Assembly: GCA_020633495.1 (NCBI GenBank)
Contig: JACKDR010000007.1
Span: forward strand, 124,001 to 188,000
DNA length: 64,000 nucleotides
DNA from: Kofleriaceae bacterium
Lineage (GTDB): Bacteria > Myxococcota_A > Polyangia > Haliangiales > Haliangiaceae
Reading direction: 5' to 3'
In this document: positions 18,546 through 29,852 of the stretch, in pieces
Layout of the letters: every line of letters starts with the position of its first letter
Position numbering within the stretch: position 1 is the stretch's first letter
Notes under the pieces: generated by a model
Told to the model about the DNA's origin: nothing
The model's database searches: none
What the model saw: only the letters and a program-made list of their open reading frames with translations
Translations under genes and position numbers: made by a program

Positions 18546-18707
18546 CCGCTCACGCCGAGCGTAGCCCGAGCGGCGAAGCCGCGAGGGCGGAGTCGAGGCG
18601 GCGGGCAGCGGCCGGCGCTCCGTCGGCGAAGGCGCACCTCCACGCGGTTCGCCCCCTCGACTCCGGGCTCGCGGCTACGCCGCTCGCCCTGCGCTCGGGG
18701 TGAGCGA
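18546..18707. repeat. Inverted pair of a ~55-bp dispersed intergenic element
   Basis: Positions 18546-18604 and 18653-18707 are imperfect inverted copies of one element (consensus includes CGAGCGGCGAAGCC and, inverted, GCTCGGGGTGAGCG). A third copy lies at 54570-54625 in the orientation of the second. All copies are intergenic near gene 3' ends. The pair could form a large stem-loop between two convergent genes. It behaves like a REP/MITE-type dispersed repeat; no transposase is present. Confidence 0.7.
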
Positions 18708-18777
18708 CGTACGCCGCTCGCCCTGCGCTCGGGGTGAGCGACGTACGCCGCTCGCCCTGCGCTCGGGGTGAGCGACC
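18676..18777. repeat. Three tandem copies of a 34-bp unit
   Basis: The unit begins TACGCCGCTCGCCCTGCGCT and is repeated at 18676, 18710 and 18744 with near-perfect identity. It is the tail of the dispersed element at 18653-18707, tandemly amplified up to the 3' end of the GNAT gene. Together with the hexamer tract and the inverted copies, repeats fill the whole 329-base gap between the two genes. Confidence 0.85.
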
Positions 18778-18783
18778 CAGCGC

Positions 18784-19557
18784 CTACCCCGGCGCCTGCT
18801 CGACCGACGCCTGCCTCCCGACCACCGTGAACCCGAGCCGCTGGTAGAGCCGGGTCGCGTCGTCGTTCTCGGCGACGATCAGCAGCGTCGCCGCCGGGTG
18901 GCGCGTCGCGGCGTCGGTGAACGCGGTCGCGCACAGCGCCGCCGCGATGCCGCGGCGCCGCCACGGCGCCGCCGTCACGACCTCCTCGACCCGGATCCAG
19001 TCGGCGGCCTCGTGGCGCATGCACGCCGCGACCAGCGTGTCGTCGAGCCACGCCGTCCACGTCGACGCCGCCGCGGGCTCGCGCGTGGCGCACCGCCGGT
19101 ACGCCGCGACGTGGCCGCGCACGAACGCGGCGTAGCCGGCGCCGAGGTCGGCGCCGTCGTCGGCGTGCAGCCCGACCACCGCCGCCCACCCGGCGTCGTC
19201 GTCGGGCGCCAGCCGCGCGATCCGCAGCCCCGGCACCGCCGCCGCCGGTCGGCACGCCGCCGCGGTCAGCACCCGGTAGACCGTCTGCGCCGGCCCGACC
19301 GCCGCGTCGCCCGCGACCTCCCAGCTCAGCCGCAGCCGCTCGACCGGCAGCGCGGCCAGCGCGGCGCGGCACCGCGCGAACCACGCCGGCAGCGCCGCGG
19401 CGGCGGGCGCGGCGTCGAGCGACAGCTGGTTGCCGTTGTGGTAGCCGGGCCGGCCCGGGGTGCGGATGACCCGGTGATCGCCGCGATCGATCACCTCGGT
19501 CTCGGGACCGCGCAGGCGGTCGTCGGTGATCGTCGCCGGGAGATCGCGGCTGGCCAC
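18784..19557 (-). CDS. GNAT-family N-acetyltransferase
   Basis: The protein has 257 residues from a GTG at 19557 (VASRDLPATITDDRLRG), 20 bases after the upstream gene on the same strand. The C-terminal 120 residues carry the acetyl-CoA-binding core EEVVTAAPWRRRGIAAALCA (the RRGIA motif A) and NDDATRLYQRLGFTVVGR (motif B). The N-terminal half (residues 30-130) looks like a diverged second GNAT-like half with NGNQLSLDAAP. The substrate is unknown. It may be transcribed with the two upstream minus-strand genes. Confidence 0.85.
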   Translation of the reverse strand: MASRDLPATITDDRLRGPETEVIDRGDHRVIRTPGRPGYHNGNQLSLDAAPAAAALPAWFARCRAALAALPVERLRLSWEVAGDAAVGPAQTVYRVLTAAACRPAAAVPGLRIARLAPDDDAGWAAVVGLHADDGADLGAGYAAFVRGHVAAYRRCATREPAAASTWTAWLDDTLVAACMRHEAADWIRVEEVVTAAPWRRRGIAAALCATAFTDAATRHPAATLLIVAENDDATRLYQRLGFTVVGRQASVEQAPG

Positions 19558-19577
19558 GTCGACCTCGTCGCCTCGCG

Positions 19578-20465
19578 CTACTCGTCGTCGAGCGCCATCG
19601 CCTGCAGCGTCCGCGGCAGGTCGAGGATCGACGAGTTCGGCGAGCCGACCAGCATCGCCGGCGACACGTCCGACAGGCCCCACGGCTCGACCCGCCCCGC
19701 GGTCACCGCGAAGGCGCCGCCGTCGATGCGGCCGACCACGCCGAACCCGCTCTTCATGGGCACGCGCGCGGTCTCGATCACCAGGTCGGGCAGGTGGCTG
19801 ACGTCGATCTCGATCAGCCCGGTCTCGCAGGTCAGCACCAGGCGGTAGCCGAGGACGCGGCGCTCCAGCAGCAAGATGTTGCCCATCTCGCTGGTGAAGA
19901 CCTCCTGCCAGCCCTCGCGCAGGCCCTTGTGCGCGACCTGCGCGAAGTCGATGTGATAGAGCTTGGGCTCGTCGATGCGGCGGGCCAGGATGCCCGAGGT
20001 CGTGACGACGCAGTCGACGAAGCCGGCGGCGTGGAGATCGACGACGGACGACCGCGGGTCCTCGGCCCACCACGAGCCCGGCTGGTGCGGCGTGCAGCCG
20101 AGGAAGACGTTGCGCGCGCTCGAGCCCTTGAGCCACTCCGAGATCGCGCACGCGACCTCGACCGCGCTGCCGGTGTCGCCGAGGCGACGGTCGCCGTTGA
20201 ACAGGACGCTGTCGCCGGGCAGCCGGTGCACCGAGTCGAAGTGGAAGTAGCGACCCTCCCAGGGCGGCTCGAGGCTGAGCTTGTCGCCGACCCGGATGTT
20301 CGACACCGCGTCGGCGTCGCCGGGCACCGCGATGTAGGTCTCGCCGCGCGGATCGAGCGCGACGAACAGGATGCCGCGCGGGGTCAGGCCCTTCTTGCGC
20401 AGCTCCTTGAGGCCGAGGATCACCGCGGCCGGATCGCGGTAGTGGTAGACGCGGGTGGCGAGCAT
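19578..20465 (-). CDS. Hypothetical protein (295 aa)
   Basis: The start is set at ATG 20465 (MLATRVYHYRDPAAVILGL). The protein is soluble, without a signal peptide or membrane segment. It has a beta-rich C-terminal half with repeated short strands (LLERRVLGYRLVLTCETGL, then IEIDVSHLPDLV). Notable segments are WEGRYFHFDSVHRLPGDSVL and GCTPHQPGSWWAEDPRSS. I do not recognise the family. It is 20 bases upstream of the GNAT gene and 82 bases downstream of the LysR gene on the same strand, so the three may form a transcription unit. Confidence 0.7.
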   Translation of the reverse strand: MLATRVYHYRDPAAVILGLKELRKKGLTPRGILFVALDPRGETYIAVPGDADAVSNIRVGDKLSLEPPWEGRYFHFDSVHRLPGDSVLFNGDRRLGDTGSAVEVACAISEWLKGSSARNVFLGCTPHQPGSWWAEDPRSSVVDLHAAGFVDCVVTTSGILARRIDEPKLYHIDFAQVAHKGLREGWQEVFTSEMGNILLLERRVLGYRLVLTCETGLIEIDVSHLPDLVIETARVPMKSGFGVVGRIDGGAFAVTAGRVEPWGLSDVSPAMLVGSPNSSILDLPRTLQAMALDDE

Positions 20466-20547
20466 CAGAGGTTCGCGCACCCTAGCAGGCCGGCCGGGTG
20501 CCAAGGAAGCGGCTTGCGTGGCAGCGCGCGGCCGCGTGGCCCGCCGG

Positions 20548-21459
20548 TCAGCGGTCGGCGCGGGCCCGGGTCCGTCGCGGCCGGCCCCCTCGCCGCGGTC
20601 GTCGCGTCGTCGCCGCCAGCGTCGGCGTCGCCGCCAGCAGCAGCTCGCGCAGCGCCGCCGCCGCCGGGGTCAGGCGGTCGAGGCCGCGGTGACGCAGGAT
20701 CAGCCGGCGCCACACCGGCGCCCACGGCCGCGCCACCTCGACCAGCTGACCCGACGTCAGGTCGGCGCGCACCGCGGCCCGGCTGACCAGCGCCAGGCCG
20801 ATGCCGGCGCGGACGTTGCCCTTCACCGCGGCGATCGATCCCAGCTCCATGACCAGCGCGGCGTCGGGCTCGCCGCCCTGCAGCAGCGCGCGCACCGGCG
20901 ACCCCGGCGGGAACGTGACCCAGCCGGCGCGCTCGGCGTCGGGGCCGGGGCCGCCGACGACGATCAGCTCGTCGTCGATCCACGGGTCGAACGGGCCCGG
21001 CGCCGGGCCGTGGGTCGGCGCCGTGGTCAGCGCCAGGTCGAGGTCCCCCTCGAACAGCCCGGCCTCGAGCTGGTCCGTGAAGCCCTCGCGCAGCAGCAGG
21101 CGCACGCCGGGGTGGGCGCGCCGGAACCGCGCCAGGAGCGGCGGCAGCAGGTAGGTGCACGCGGTGGCGCCGGCGCCGAGCCGGACCTCGCCGGCGCGCA
21201 GCCCGGCGATCTCCTCGACGGCGCGGCGGCCGTCCTCGACCGCGGCCAGCGCGGCGCGGGCGCGCGGCACCAGCACCGCGCCCGCCGCGGTCAGCGCGGC
21301 GCCGCCGGGGCCGCGGTGCAGGAGGCGCGCGCCGAGCTGGTCCTCGAGCCGGCGGATCGCCGCGGTCAGCGCCGGCTGCGACAGGTGGGCCCGGCGTGCC
21401 GCCTCGGTGAACGTGCCGTGGTCGACGATCAGCAGGAAGTGGCGCAGCTCGTCGAGCAC
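20548..21459 (-). CDS. LysR-family transcriptional regulator
   Basis: The protein has 303 residues. The N-terminal winged helix reads LRHFLLIVDHGTFTEAARRA then LSQPALTAAIRRLEDQLGAR. The effector-binding domain follows from about residue 88 (GEVRLGAGATACTYLLPPLL). The C-terminal 20 residues are an Arg-rich tail (RRPRRGGRPRRTRARADR), unusual for the family. It is divergent from a TauE/SafE exporter across an 87-base AT-richer gap. That is the classic LysR arrangement, so it probably controls that exporter and itself. Confidence 0.93.
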   Translation of the reverse strand: MLDELRHFLLIVDHGTFTEAARRAHLSQPALTAAIRRLEDQLGARLLHRGPGGAALTAAGAVLVPRARAALAAVEDGRRAVEEIAGLRAGEVRLGAGATACTYLLPPLLARFRRAHPGVRLLLREGFTDQLEAGLFEGDLDLALTTAPTHGPAPGPFDPWIDDELIVVGGPGPDAERAGWVTFPPGSPVRALLQGGEPDAALVMELGSIAAVKGNVRAGIGLALVSRAAVRADLTSGQLVEVARPWAPVWRRLILRHRGLDRLTPAAAALRELLLAATPTLAATTRRPRRGGRPRRTRARADR

Positions 21460-21483
21460 GGCCGGATCGTGTCATCACAGATT

Positions 21484-21496
21484 TCTATGGTCGAGA
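21484..21496. promoter_or_regulatory. LysR-type T-N11-A box between the lysR and tauE-like genes
   Basis: TCTATGGTCGAGA fits the T-N11-A LysR box with TCT/AGA arms. It lies in the only AT-rich stretch of the divergent intergenic region, which must also hold both promoters. Confidence 0.4.
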
Positions 21497-21546
21497 TAAA
21501 AACGTTCCATTAGACGGATAGGGGCCCGGGGCGCATCGTAGCCAGC

Positions 21547-22257
21547 ATGTGGTCCCTGCTGATCCCCATCGCCGTCGTCGCCGGCACGGTGACGACGATC
21601 TCGGGCATGGGCGGCGGCCTGCTGCTCCTGCTCGTGGTCACGCTGATCAGCGGCGCCAAGCAGGCGCTGGCCGCCACCGCCCTGGCCCTGCTGTTCGGCA
21701 ACCTGCACCGGGTGTGGATGTACCGCCGCGAGCTCGGCGCCCGGGTCACGGTGCCGCTGCTACTCGGCCTGGCGCCGGGCTCGTTCGTCGGCGCCCTGGC
21801 CGCGGCGTGGATCCCCGAGCAGGCGGTCCACGTCGTCATGGTCGGGGTCGTCGCGCTCAGCCTGGCCCGCGCCTGGGCCGGCTGGACCTGGCGGCTGCCC
21901 GCCAGCGCGCTCACCGGCTCGGGCGCGATCATCGGCGTCCTCGCCGGCGCCGCCGGCGGCGCCGGCTTCATGGTCGGCCCGCTGGTGCTGGCCGCCGGCC
22001 TCGCCGGCCGCGGCTACCTGGCCACCGTCGCCACCGCCGCGGTCGCGATGCACGTCGCCCGGCTGATCGGCTACGGCGCCGGCGGCCTGGTCACCGCCGA
22101 GGTCGTCGCGCAGGCCGCGGTGCTGGCGCCGGCGGTGCTGGTCGGCAACCTCGTCGGCAACCACGTCCGCGACCGCATCCCCGCCGCCTACCAGCGCCTG
22201 GTCGAGCACGGCACGCCGGCGGTCTGCGTCGCGCTGGCGCTGGCCGGGCTGGGGTGA
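21547..22257 (+). CDS. TauE/SafE-family membrane exporter
   Basis: The protein has 236 residues with about seven to eight hydrophobic helices. The first repeat starts IAVVAGTVTTISGMGGGLLL and the second GAIIGVLAGAAGGAGFMVGP; this duplicated GxGGG pattern is characteristic of TauE/SafE (DUF81) permeases. Members move sulphite, sulphoacetate or other organic anions. The substrate here is not shown. It is divergent from a LysR regulator. Confidence 0.88.
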   Translation: MWSLLIPIAVVAGTVTTISGMGGGLLLLLVVTLISGAKQALAATALALLFGNLHRVWMYRRELGARVTVPLLLGLAPGSFVGALAAAWIPEQAVHVVMVGVVALSLARAWAGWTWRLPASALTGSGAIIGVLAGAAGGAGFMVGPLVLAAGLAGRGYLATVATAAVAMHVARLIGYGAGGLVTAEVVAQAAVLAPAVLVGNLVGNHVRDRIPAAYQRLVEHGTPAVCVALALAGLG

Positions 22258-22292
22258 CCGCGCGCCGCAGGCGACCGCGCTGGACCCGGTGA

Positions 22293-22312
22293 CCGCAGGG
22301 AGTATCCTGCGG
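22293..22312. promoter_or_regulatory. Perfect 7-bp-arm palindrome immediately before the fumarase start
   Basis: CCGCAGGGAGTATCCTGCGG has arms CCGCAGG/CCTGCGG around GAGTAT and ends five bases before the ATG. It could be an operator over a -10 region (GTATCCT) or a hairpin hiding the ribosome binding site. There is no purine-rich Shine-Dalgarno sequence other than the AGGGAG within it. Confidence 0.45.
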
Positions 22313-22317
22313 CCGCC

Positions 22318-23980
<1,663 letters not shown>

Positions 23981-24000
<20 letters not shown>

Positions 24001-27000
24001 GCAGCGCGGCCAGGCGCCGCGGCGCCACCACGCCCTCGGCGGCGAACCACGCCAGGGCCTCGGCGACGTGCGCCGCGCCCTCGTCGCCGCCGGTCAGCTC
24101 GCCGAGGCGCAGCCGCGCGCTGGCGGCGTGGGCCTCGAGGCCGGCGTCGTCGGCGACCGCGATCGTTCGCTCGAGCAGCTCGGCGGCGTCGTCGAGCTCG
24201 CCGCGGTGCAGCGCCAGCGCCGCGAGCAGCTGGCTGGCCAGCGGCGGCGCCAGCGCGGTCGGCGCCTTCTCGATCCGCCGCGCCATCTGCTCGGCGAGCC
24301 GGACGTGGTGCGGGCCGCCGGCGCCGAGCGCCGCGCAGCCGCGCAGGAAGCTGACCTCGACGTCGAGGTGGGTGATCCGGGTCAGCCGCAGCCGGTCGAT
24401 CGTCGGCCACGCCGCCTCGAGGCCGGCGTGGGCGTCGGCGGCGCGGCCCTCGTAGAGATCGATCAGCGCGCGGCTGCGGGCGTCGAGGTAGTGGCGCAGC
24501 GTGTAGGCGCCGCCGCCGGGCTCGGCCGGCGCGGCGAGGCGGACCAGCCGGCGCGCCTCGTCGGGGCGATCCGCGACCAGCCACGCGGCGTTGCCGTGCC
24601 AGCCGCGGTGCAGGACCAGCGCGAAGGCGTCGTGGCGCTCGGCGGCGGTGGCCCGCAGCTCCTCGGCGAGCCGGCCCAGCTCGCGCAGCCGGCCCAGGTA
24701 CCACAGCGCCGCGACCCGGTAGTTGCGGGCGAGATCGAGGTGCAGCCGCATCGTCGCCGCCACCGGCGACAGCGCGCGGTCGGCGCGGACCATGGCGTCG
24801 TGGGCGTCGCGGAACCGGCCGGCGAGCATCAGCGACATGCCGTTGGCGAACTCGACCAGGCCGGCGACGTCGGCGAGCCCGGCGTCGCGGGCCAGCTCCT
24901 CGGCGCGGCCGAGCAGGACGCGGGCCCGGGTCCGCGCCTTGAGGCCCTCGGCGCCGAGCCCGATGGCCTGCAGCGCCAGCGCGATCGCGACGTGGCGCGG
25001 ATCGCCGGCGTCGAGCGCCTCGCGCACGTACAGGCTCTGCAGCCCGGCGACCCGCAGCGGATCGAGGAACTGCACCGCGCTGCACACCGACCACAGCGCG
25101 TCGAGCCGGCCCAGCGTGTGCTCGTCGGGCGGGGCGGCGTGGCTGTCGACCTCGAGGCCGCGCACCCGCAGCCGGGCGCGCTCGCGCAGTAGGCGCAGCG
25201 CGGCCCGCCGCGGCGTCGCCGGCAGCGAGCAGCCGACCGCGCCGAGCAGGCGCTGGGCGTCGTCGAGGCCGCGGTCGAGGTGGCCGGCGCGCAGCGTCTG
25301 CTCGAGGGCGAGCCGCTCGAGCGGGAAGCGATCGCGGCCGTGGACCAGCGCGGCGGCGGCGCGGAAGTGGTGGGCGGCGTCGTCGAAGCGGCCGGCGGCG
25401 GCGAGGGCGTGGGCGAGGCGGATCGTCAGCGGCGCGCGCTCGTCGGCCGGCAGGTCGTCGCGGACCAGCGCCAGCGCGTACAGCTCGGCGGCGCGGTGGA
25501 AGGCGAGCCGGACCTCGGCGGCGCGGGCCGCGACCGCGGCGTGGGTGGCGGCGCGGCGCGGATCGCCGGCGTCGAGCCAGTGGCCGACCAGCAGCTCCTG
25601 GTCGGCGTCGTCCTCGGCGGCCAGCGCGCGGGCGATCGCGGCGTGGGCGCGCCGGGTCGCCGGCTCGTCGAGCTGCGCCGCGATCACGGCGCGGACCCGA
25701 TCGTTGGGCGGCTCGAGCCGGGGATGGTCACCGCCGGTGACGCGGACCAGGTGGTCGACGCGCAGCGCGCCGACCGCGGCGCCCAGGTCGCCGACCGCGG
25801 CGGCGTGCCCCGCGACGGTCAGCGGGATCGGCCAGCCGGCCAGCGCGACCACCCGGGCCAGGGCGCGGGCGTCGTCGTCGACCCGGGCCAGCCGCGCGGC
25901 GATCGCCTCGTCGACGGTGGCGACCGCGGCGCCGGCGGCGCGGGCGCGGGCCAGCTCGGCGTGCAAGAGCGGGTTGCCGCCGACGTCGCGCAGCGCGTCG
26001 GGATCGGGGGCGCCGGCGCCGAGCGCGTGCCACAGCTCGCGGACCTCGGCGTCGGCCAGGCCCGGCACCGGCAGCTCGGTCACCGGGGTGTCGCCGTCGC
26101 GCAGGGTCGCCAGCACGGCGGTGTCGCCGCCGGGGCCGAGCGTGCCGAGCAGCAGCAGCCGCGGCGCCGGCGCGCCGTGGATCAGCCGGGCCAGCACCGC
26201 CAGGCTGTCGGCGTCGCTCCACTGCAGATCGTCGATGAAGACCACCAGCGGCCGGGTCAGCGCGACGCCGAGCAGCAGGTCGCGCAGGGCGGCGCCGGCG
26301 CGGCGTCGGGTGGTCGCGGGATCGGCGACGGCGCCGCCGGGCAGGCTCGGCCACACCCGGCGCAGCACCGGGAACACGCGGATCAGCTCGGCGACGTGGC
26401 GCGGGGTCAGGCGGCCGAGGTCGCGGCGGCCGTGCCCGACCAGCCAGGTCGCGAGGGCGTCGACCACCGCGTCGAGCGCCTTGAACGGCATCGCCTCGCG
26501 CTCGTAGCAGCGGCCGATCAGCGCGACCATGCCGGCGTCGGCGCGGACCTCGTCGAGGAAGGCCCGGGCCAGCGCGCTCTTGCCCGCGCCGGCGGCGCCG
26601 GTGAGGACGATCGCGACGCAGCGGTCGCGGCTGGCGTCGAGGGCCCGGCGCAGGGTCTGCAGCTCGGCGGCGCGACCGACGAACGGGCCGCGCGACGCCT
26701 GCTCGATCACGCGCCGGGTCGCGGCCGACGGCGACCGGCCGAGGGCGGCCATGACGTCGTCGCCGCCGGCGCGGCGCGCCGGGTCGGGGGCGAGCAGGCG
26801 ATCGCACAGGGTCGCGAGCGCGGCCGGCGCGGCGGGCGCGAGCGTCGCGACCGGCGGCGGCGGGCCGGCCTGCTTGGCGGCCAGGACCTCGCCGACGTCG
26901 CCGGTGAACGGTGGCCGGCCGGTGAGCGCGACGTGGAGCATCGCGCCCACCGCGTACCAGTCGCTGGCCGGCGTCAGCGGCGCGTCCGCGGCCTGCTCCG

Positions 27001-27541
27001 GCGACATGTACGTCGGCGTCCCCACCGCGGCGCGCTCGTGGGTGTGCTCGATGTCGGCGGTGTCGAGGTTGGCGACCAGCCCGAAGTCGACGATCACGAC
27101 CCGGCCGCCGGGCTCGACCAGGACGTTGGCCGGCTTGAGATCGCGGTGCAGCTTGCCGGCGCCGTGCAGCGCGATCAGCCCGTCGGCGAGCTGGTACAGC
27201 GCGTCGCGCAGGCGGTCGAGATCGAGGACGTCGCCGGGCCGGACCCGGTCGAGCAGCGGCGTGCCGTCGACCAGCTCCATCGTGAACATCCACTGATCGT
27301 CGACGACGTAGAGCTCGTGGAGCTGGACCAGGTTGGGGTGGGCGAGGTCGGCGAGGGCGCGGAACTCGCGCTTGAAGCGGTACAGCTCGCGGCCGCTGGG
27401 CGCGCGCACCGTCTTGAGCGCGACGTCGCACTCGCGCTCGCGATCGTGGACGCGAAAGACCTCGCCCACCGCGCCCGCCCCCAGGCGGTCGCGAAGATCG
27501 AAGCGGCCAGCGTCGACCGCCATGTCCCCGCCCTCGGCCAT
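23981..27541 (-). CDS. Ser/Thr protein kinase fused to STAND-type ATPase and TPR-like repeats (PknK-like)
   Basis: The protein has 1186 residues. Kinase domain (residues about 13-270): glycine loop LGAGAVGEVF, K43 in ALKTVR, catalytic HRDLKPANVLV, DFG in IVDFGLVAN, and the activation segment GTPTYMSPEQ. A predicted AAA/STAND ATPase follows with Walker A GAAGAGKSALARAF (K321) and Walker B PLVVFIDDLQWSD. The last 550 residues are Ala/Leu/Arg-rich helical repeats of TPR type. This is the common myxobacterial signalling architecture, in which the C-terminal repeats sense or scaffold and the kinase phosphorylates partners; the targets are unknown. An internal ATG at 27523 is an alternative start. 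Confidence 0.93.
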
Positions 27542-27599
27542 GGTGTCAGGATACCCCCGCCGCGGCGGGAGCGTGGGGGTCGTCCGCCGCGACCGAACG

Positions 27600-29075
27600 T
27601 CACAGCATCGAGCCGGACAGCAGCAGGTGGGCGACCGTGAAGTAGATGACCAGCCCGGTGACGTCGACCAGGGTGGCGACGAACGGCGCCGAGGCGCTGG
27701 CGGGGTCGGCGCCCAGCTTGCGCAAGAGGAACGGGAGCATCGAGCCGGCGAGGGTGCCGAACATCACGACGCCGATCAGCGAGAACCCCACGACCAGGCC
27801 GATCAGCAGGTAGTGGTCGCCGTACGACCCGGCGGCGGCCTGCCACAGGACGATGCGGATCAGGCCGATCACGCCGAGGATGCCGCCCAGGGCCAGGCCG
27901 GTCAGGATCTCGCGGCGCACGACCCGCCACCAGTCGCGGCCGCGGACCTCGCCCAGCGCCATCGCGCGGATGACCAGGGTCGACGCCTGCGAGCCGGAGT
28001 TGCCGCCGCTGGAGATGATCAGCGGGATGAAGACGGTCAGGACCACGGCCTTGCCGATCTCGTCCTGGAAGAAGCCCATCGCGGTCGCGGTCAGCATCTC
28101 GCCGACCATCAGCACGGTCAGCCACACGCCGCGGCTCTTGATCATCGTGCCGAGGCTGGACTCCAGGTACGGCTGCTCGAGGGCCTGCATGCCGCCCATC
28201 TTCTGGATGTCCTCGGTCGCCTCTTCCTCGACGACGTCGACGATGTCGTCGACGGTGACGATGCCCTTCATCACGCCGTGCTGGTCGACGACGGGGATGA
28301 CCGGCAGGTCCTGCTCGGCGAACAGCCGCGACAGGGTCTCCTGGTCCATCTCGTCGTTGGCGCGGATGACGTCGGTCTCCATGAACTCGGCCACCGTGGT
28401 GCGGGGCGGCGCGGTCAACAGGTCGCGGAACGACACCACCCCGAGCAGCTTCTGGTCGGGGTCGAGGACGTAGGCGTAGTAGATGGTCTCGAGCGCCTCG
28501 CGGGCCTGGCGGCGCAGGTAGCTGATCGCCTCGTCGGCGGTCATCCCCGGGCGCAGCCGCGCGTAGCGCGTGTTCATCAGGCCGCCGGCGTCGTCCTCGG
28601 CGTAGGCCAAGAGCGCCTGGACCTCCTTGCGGGTCCGCTCGTCGAGCAGCGCCATCAGCTCGCCGCGCGCCTCGTCGGGCGCCTCCTGGACGACGTCGGC
28701 GATGTCGTCGGGCTCGAGCAGGCGCATCCACGACCGGCGCTTGCCGGGCCGCCACGACAGCAGCAGCTGGACGTGGTCGCGGGCGCTGAGGGTGGTGAAC
28801 AGATCCTCGGCGTCCTCCTGCTCGAGCAGCTTGAGGCCGTCGGACCGCTCGTCGACGTCGAGCACCGGCCACGCCTCGCGCAGCTCCTCGACCGTCAGCG
28901 GCTCGGCGGCGTTGACCGCCACCGCCTGGGCGACGCCGAGGTCCGCGATCTCGCGGATCGTGTGGGCGTCGATGCGCAGCACGCCGCCGGTGACCTCGGT
29001 CGGGACCTCGACCGGGGTCGCGCCCTCGGGCTCGCCGTCGTGGGCGCCCTCAGCATGATCGTCCGGCGGGACCAT
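27600..29075 (-). CDS. mgtE: MgtE-family magnesium transporter
   Basis: The protein has 491 residues from ATG 29075 (gggtggcga precedes it). The acidic N domain (LLEPDDIADVVQEAPDEARG, AYAEDDAGGLMNTRYARL) is followed by two CBS domains (YYAYVLDPDQKLLGVVSF; DLPVIPVVDQHGVMKGIV) and five membrane helices. The pore-forming stretch PLIISSGGNSGSQASTLVIR is the family signature. MgtE is a homodimeric Mg2+ channel gated by cytosolic Mg2+ bound at the N/CBS domains. It is the third of a run of minus-strand genes, but the 116-base gap suggests its own promoter. Confidence 0.96.
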   Translation of the reverse strand: MVPPDDHAEGAHDGEPEGATPVEVPTEVTGGVLRIDAHTIREIADLGVAQAVAVNAAEPLTVEELREAWPVLDVDERSDGLKLLEQEDAEDLFTTLSARDHVQLLLSWRPGKRRSWMRLLEPDDIADVVQEAPDEARGELMALLDERTRKEVQALLAYAEDDAGGLMNTRYARLRPGMTADEAISYLRRQAREALETIYYAYVLDPDQKLLGVVSFRDLLTAPPRTTVAEFMETDVIRANDEMDQETLSRLFAEQDLPVIPVVDQHGVMKGIVTVDDIVDVVEEEATEDIQKMGGMQALEQPYLESSLGTMIKSRGVWLTVLMVGEMLTATAMGFFQDEIGKAVVLTVFIPLIISSGGNSGSQASTLVIRAMALGEVRGRDWWRVVRREILTGLALGGILGVIGLIRIVLWQAAAGSYGDHYLLIGLVVGFSLIGVVMFGTLAGSMLPFLLRKLGADPASASAPFVATLVDVTGLVIYFTVAHLLLSGSML

Positions 29076-29191
29076 TTCGCCACCCTGCCGAAGTCGTGCG
29101 CGCGAGACAAGCGTTTCGCGACCGGAACCGGCCCGTCTGCGTGACGTCTCGGCGACGCGCCGAGCCGACGCGCGGCGCGCCGCGACCGGGG

Positions 29192-29836
29192 CTAGCCGTC
29201 GGCCAGCTTGACCCGCGGCACGGTCTTGCCGCAGCAGGTGCGCGCGCCGTCGATCGTGCGCACGACGTCGGCCCACTCGAGGTCCGGCGTGACGTGGACC
29301 TCGACGTCGGTGAGGTCGTACGCCTTGACCGCGTCGCGGATGATCTCGCGGACGAACGCCCGGTTGACGTGGCGCTTGTCGGAGCTCTGGACGCACTTGG
29401 CGAGCTCGGACGTCGGCGGGCCGACACAGAACTTGCCGTCCGGGGTCGAGGTCACCTGGATCGCCGGCCCGGTGACGTCGTCGGACAGGACGAAGCCGTG
29501 GACCTGATCCCGGTTGCCGACCAGGATCGTCGGGGTCGCGCCGGCGGCGGCCGCGCGCTGCAGCGCCGCCGCGACCCGCGACCACGGCACGGTGCGCTCG
29601 ACCGCGAGGCGCACGGCGCCGGCCAGCAGCTCCGGCTCGGCGCCGGTCGCGGTCAGCTTGACCAGCGGGCCGGTGCCCGGCGCGGCGACGTTGTCGGCGT
29701 CGGCGAGCAGGACGCCCTCGATCCGCGCCTCGTACGGGTTGGGCCCACAGCCTGCGGTCGCGCCCGCGGCGAGCGCGAGCGCGGCCAGCGCCAGGGCCGA
29801 GGACCTGACCGGCGACGACCGGATGAGGGGCGACAT
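29192..29836 (-). CDS. Lipoprotein with ExbD/TolR-like periplasmic domain
   Basis: The protein has 214 residues. The leader LALAALALAAGATAGCGPNP carries a TAGC lipobox. In the mature part, VEVHVTPDLEWADVVRTIDG resembles the conserved end of ExbD/TolR periplasmic domains (VxIxxDxxxxYxDVVxxID). A similar first half (RTVPWSRVAAALQRAAAAGA) suggests two related repeats. Unlike ExbD, it has a lipid anchor instead of a membrane helix and no neighbouring exbB. A CC pair and two other cysteines may form disulphides. It lies 16 bases after the aminomutase-type gene and is probably co-transcribed with it. Confidence 0.65.
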   Translation of the reverse strand: MSPLIRSSPVRSSALALAALALAAGATAGCGPNPYEARIEGVLLADADNVAAPGTGPLVKLTATGAEPELLAGAVRLAVERTVPWSRVAAALQRAAAAGATPTILVGNRDQVHGFVLSDDVTGPAIQVTSTPDGKFCVGPPTSELAKCVQSSDKRHVNRAFVREIIRDAVKAYDLTDVEVHVTPDLEWADVVRTIDGARTCCGKTVPRVKLADG

Positions 29837-29852
29837 GCCCGGCAGTCTACCG

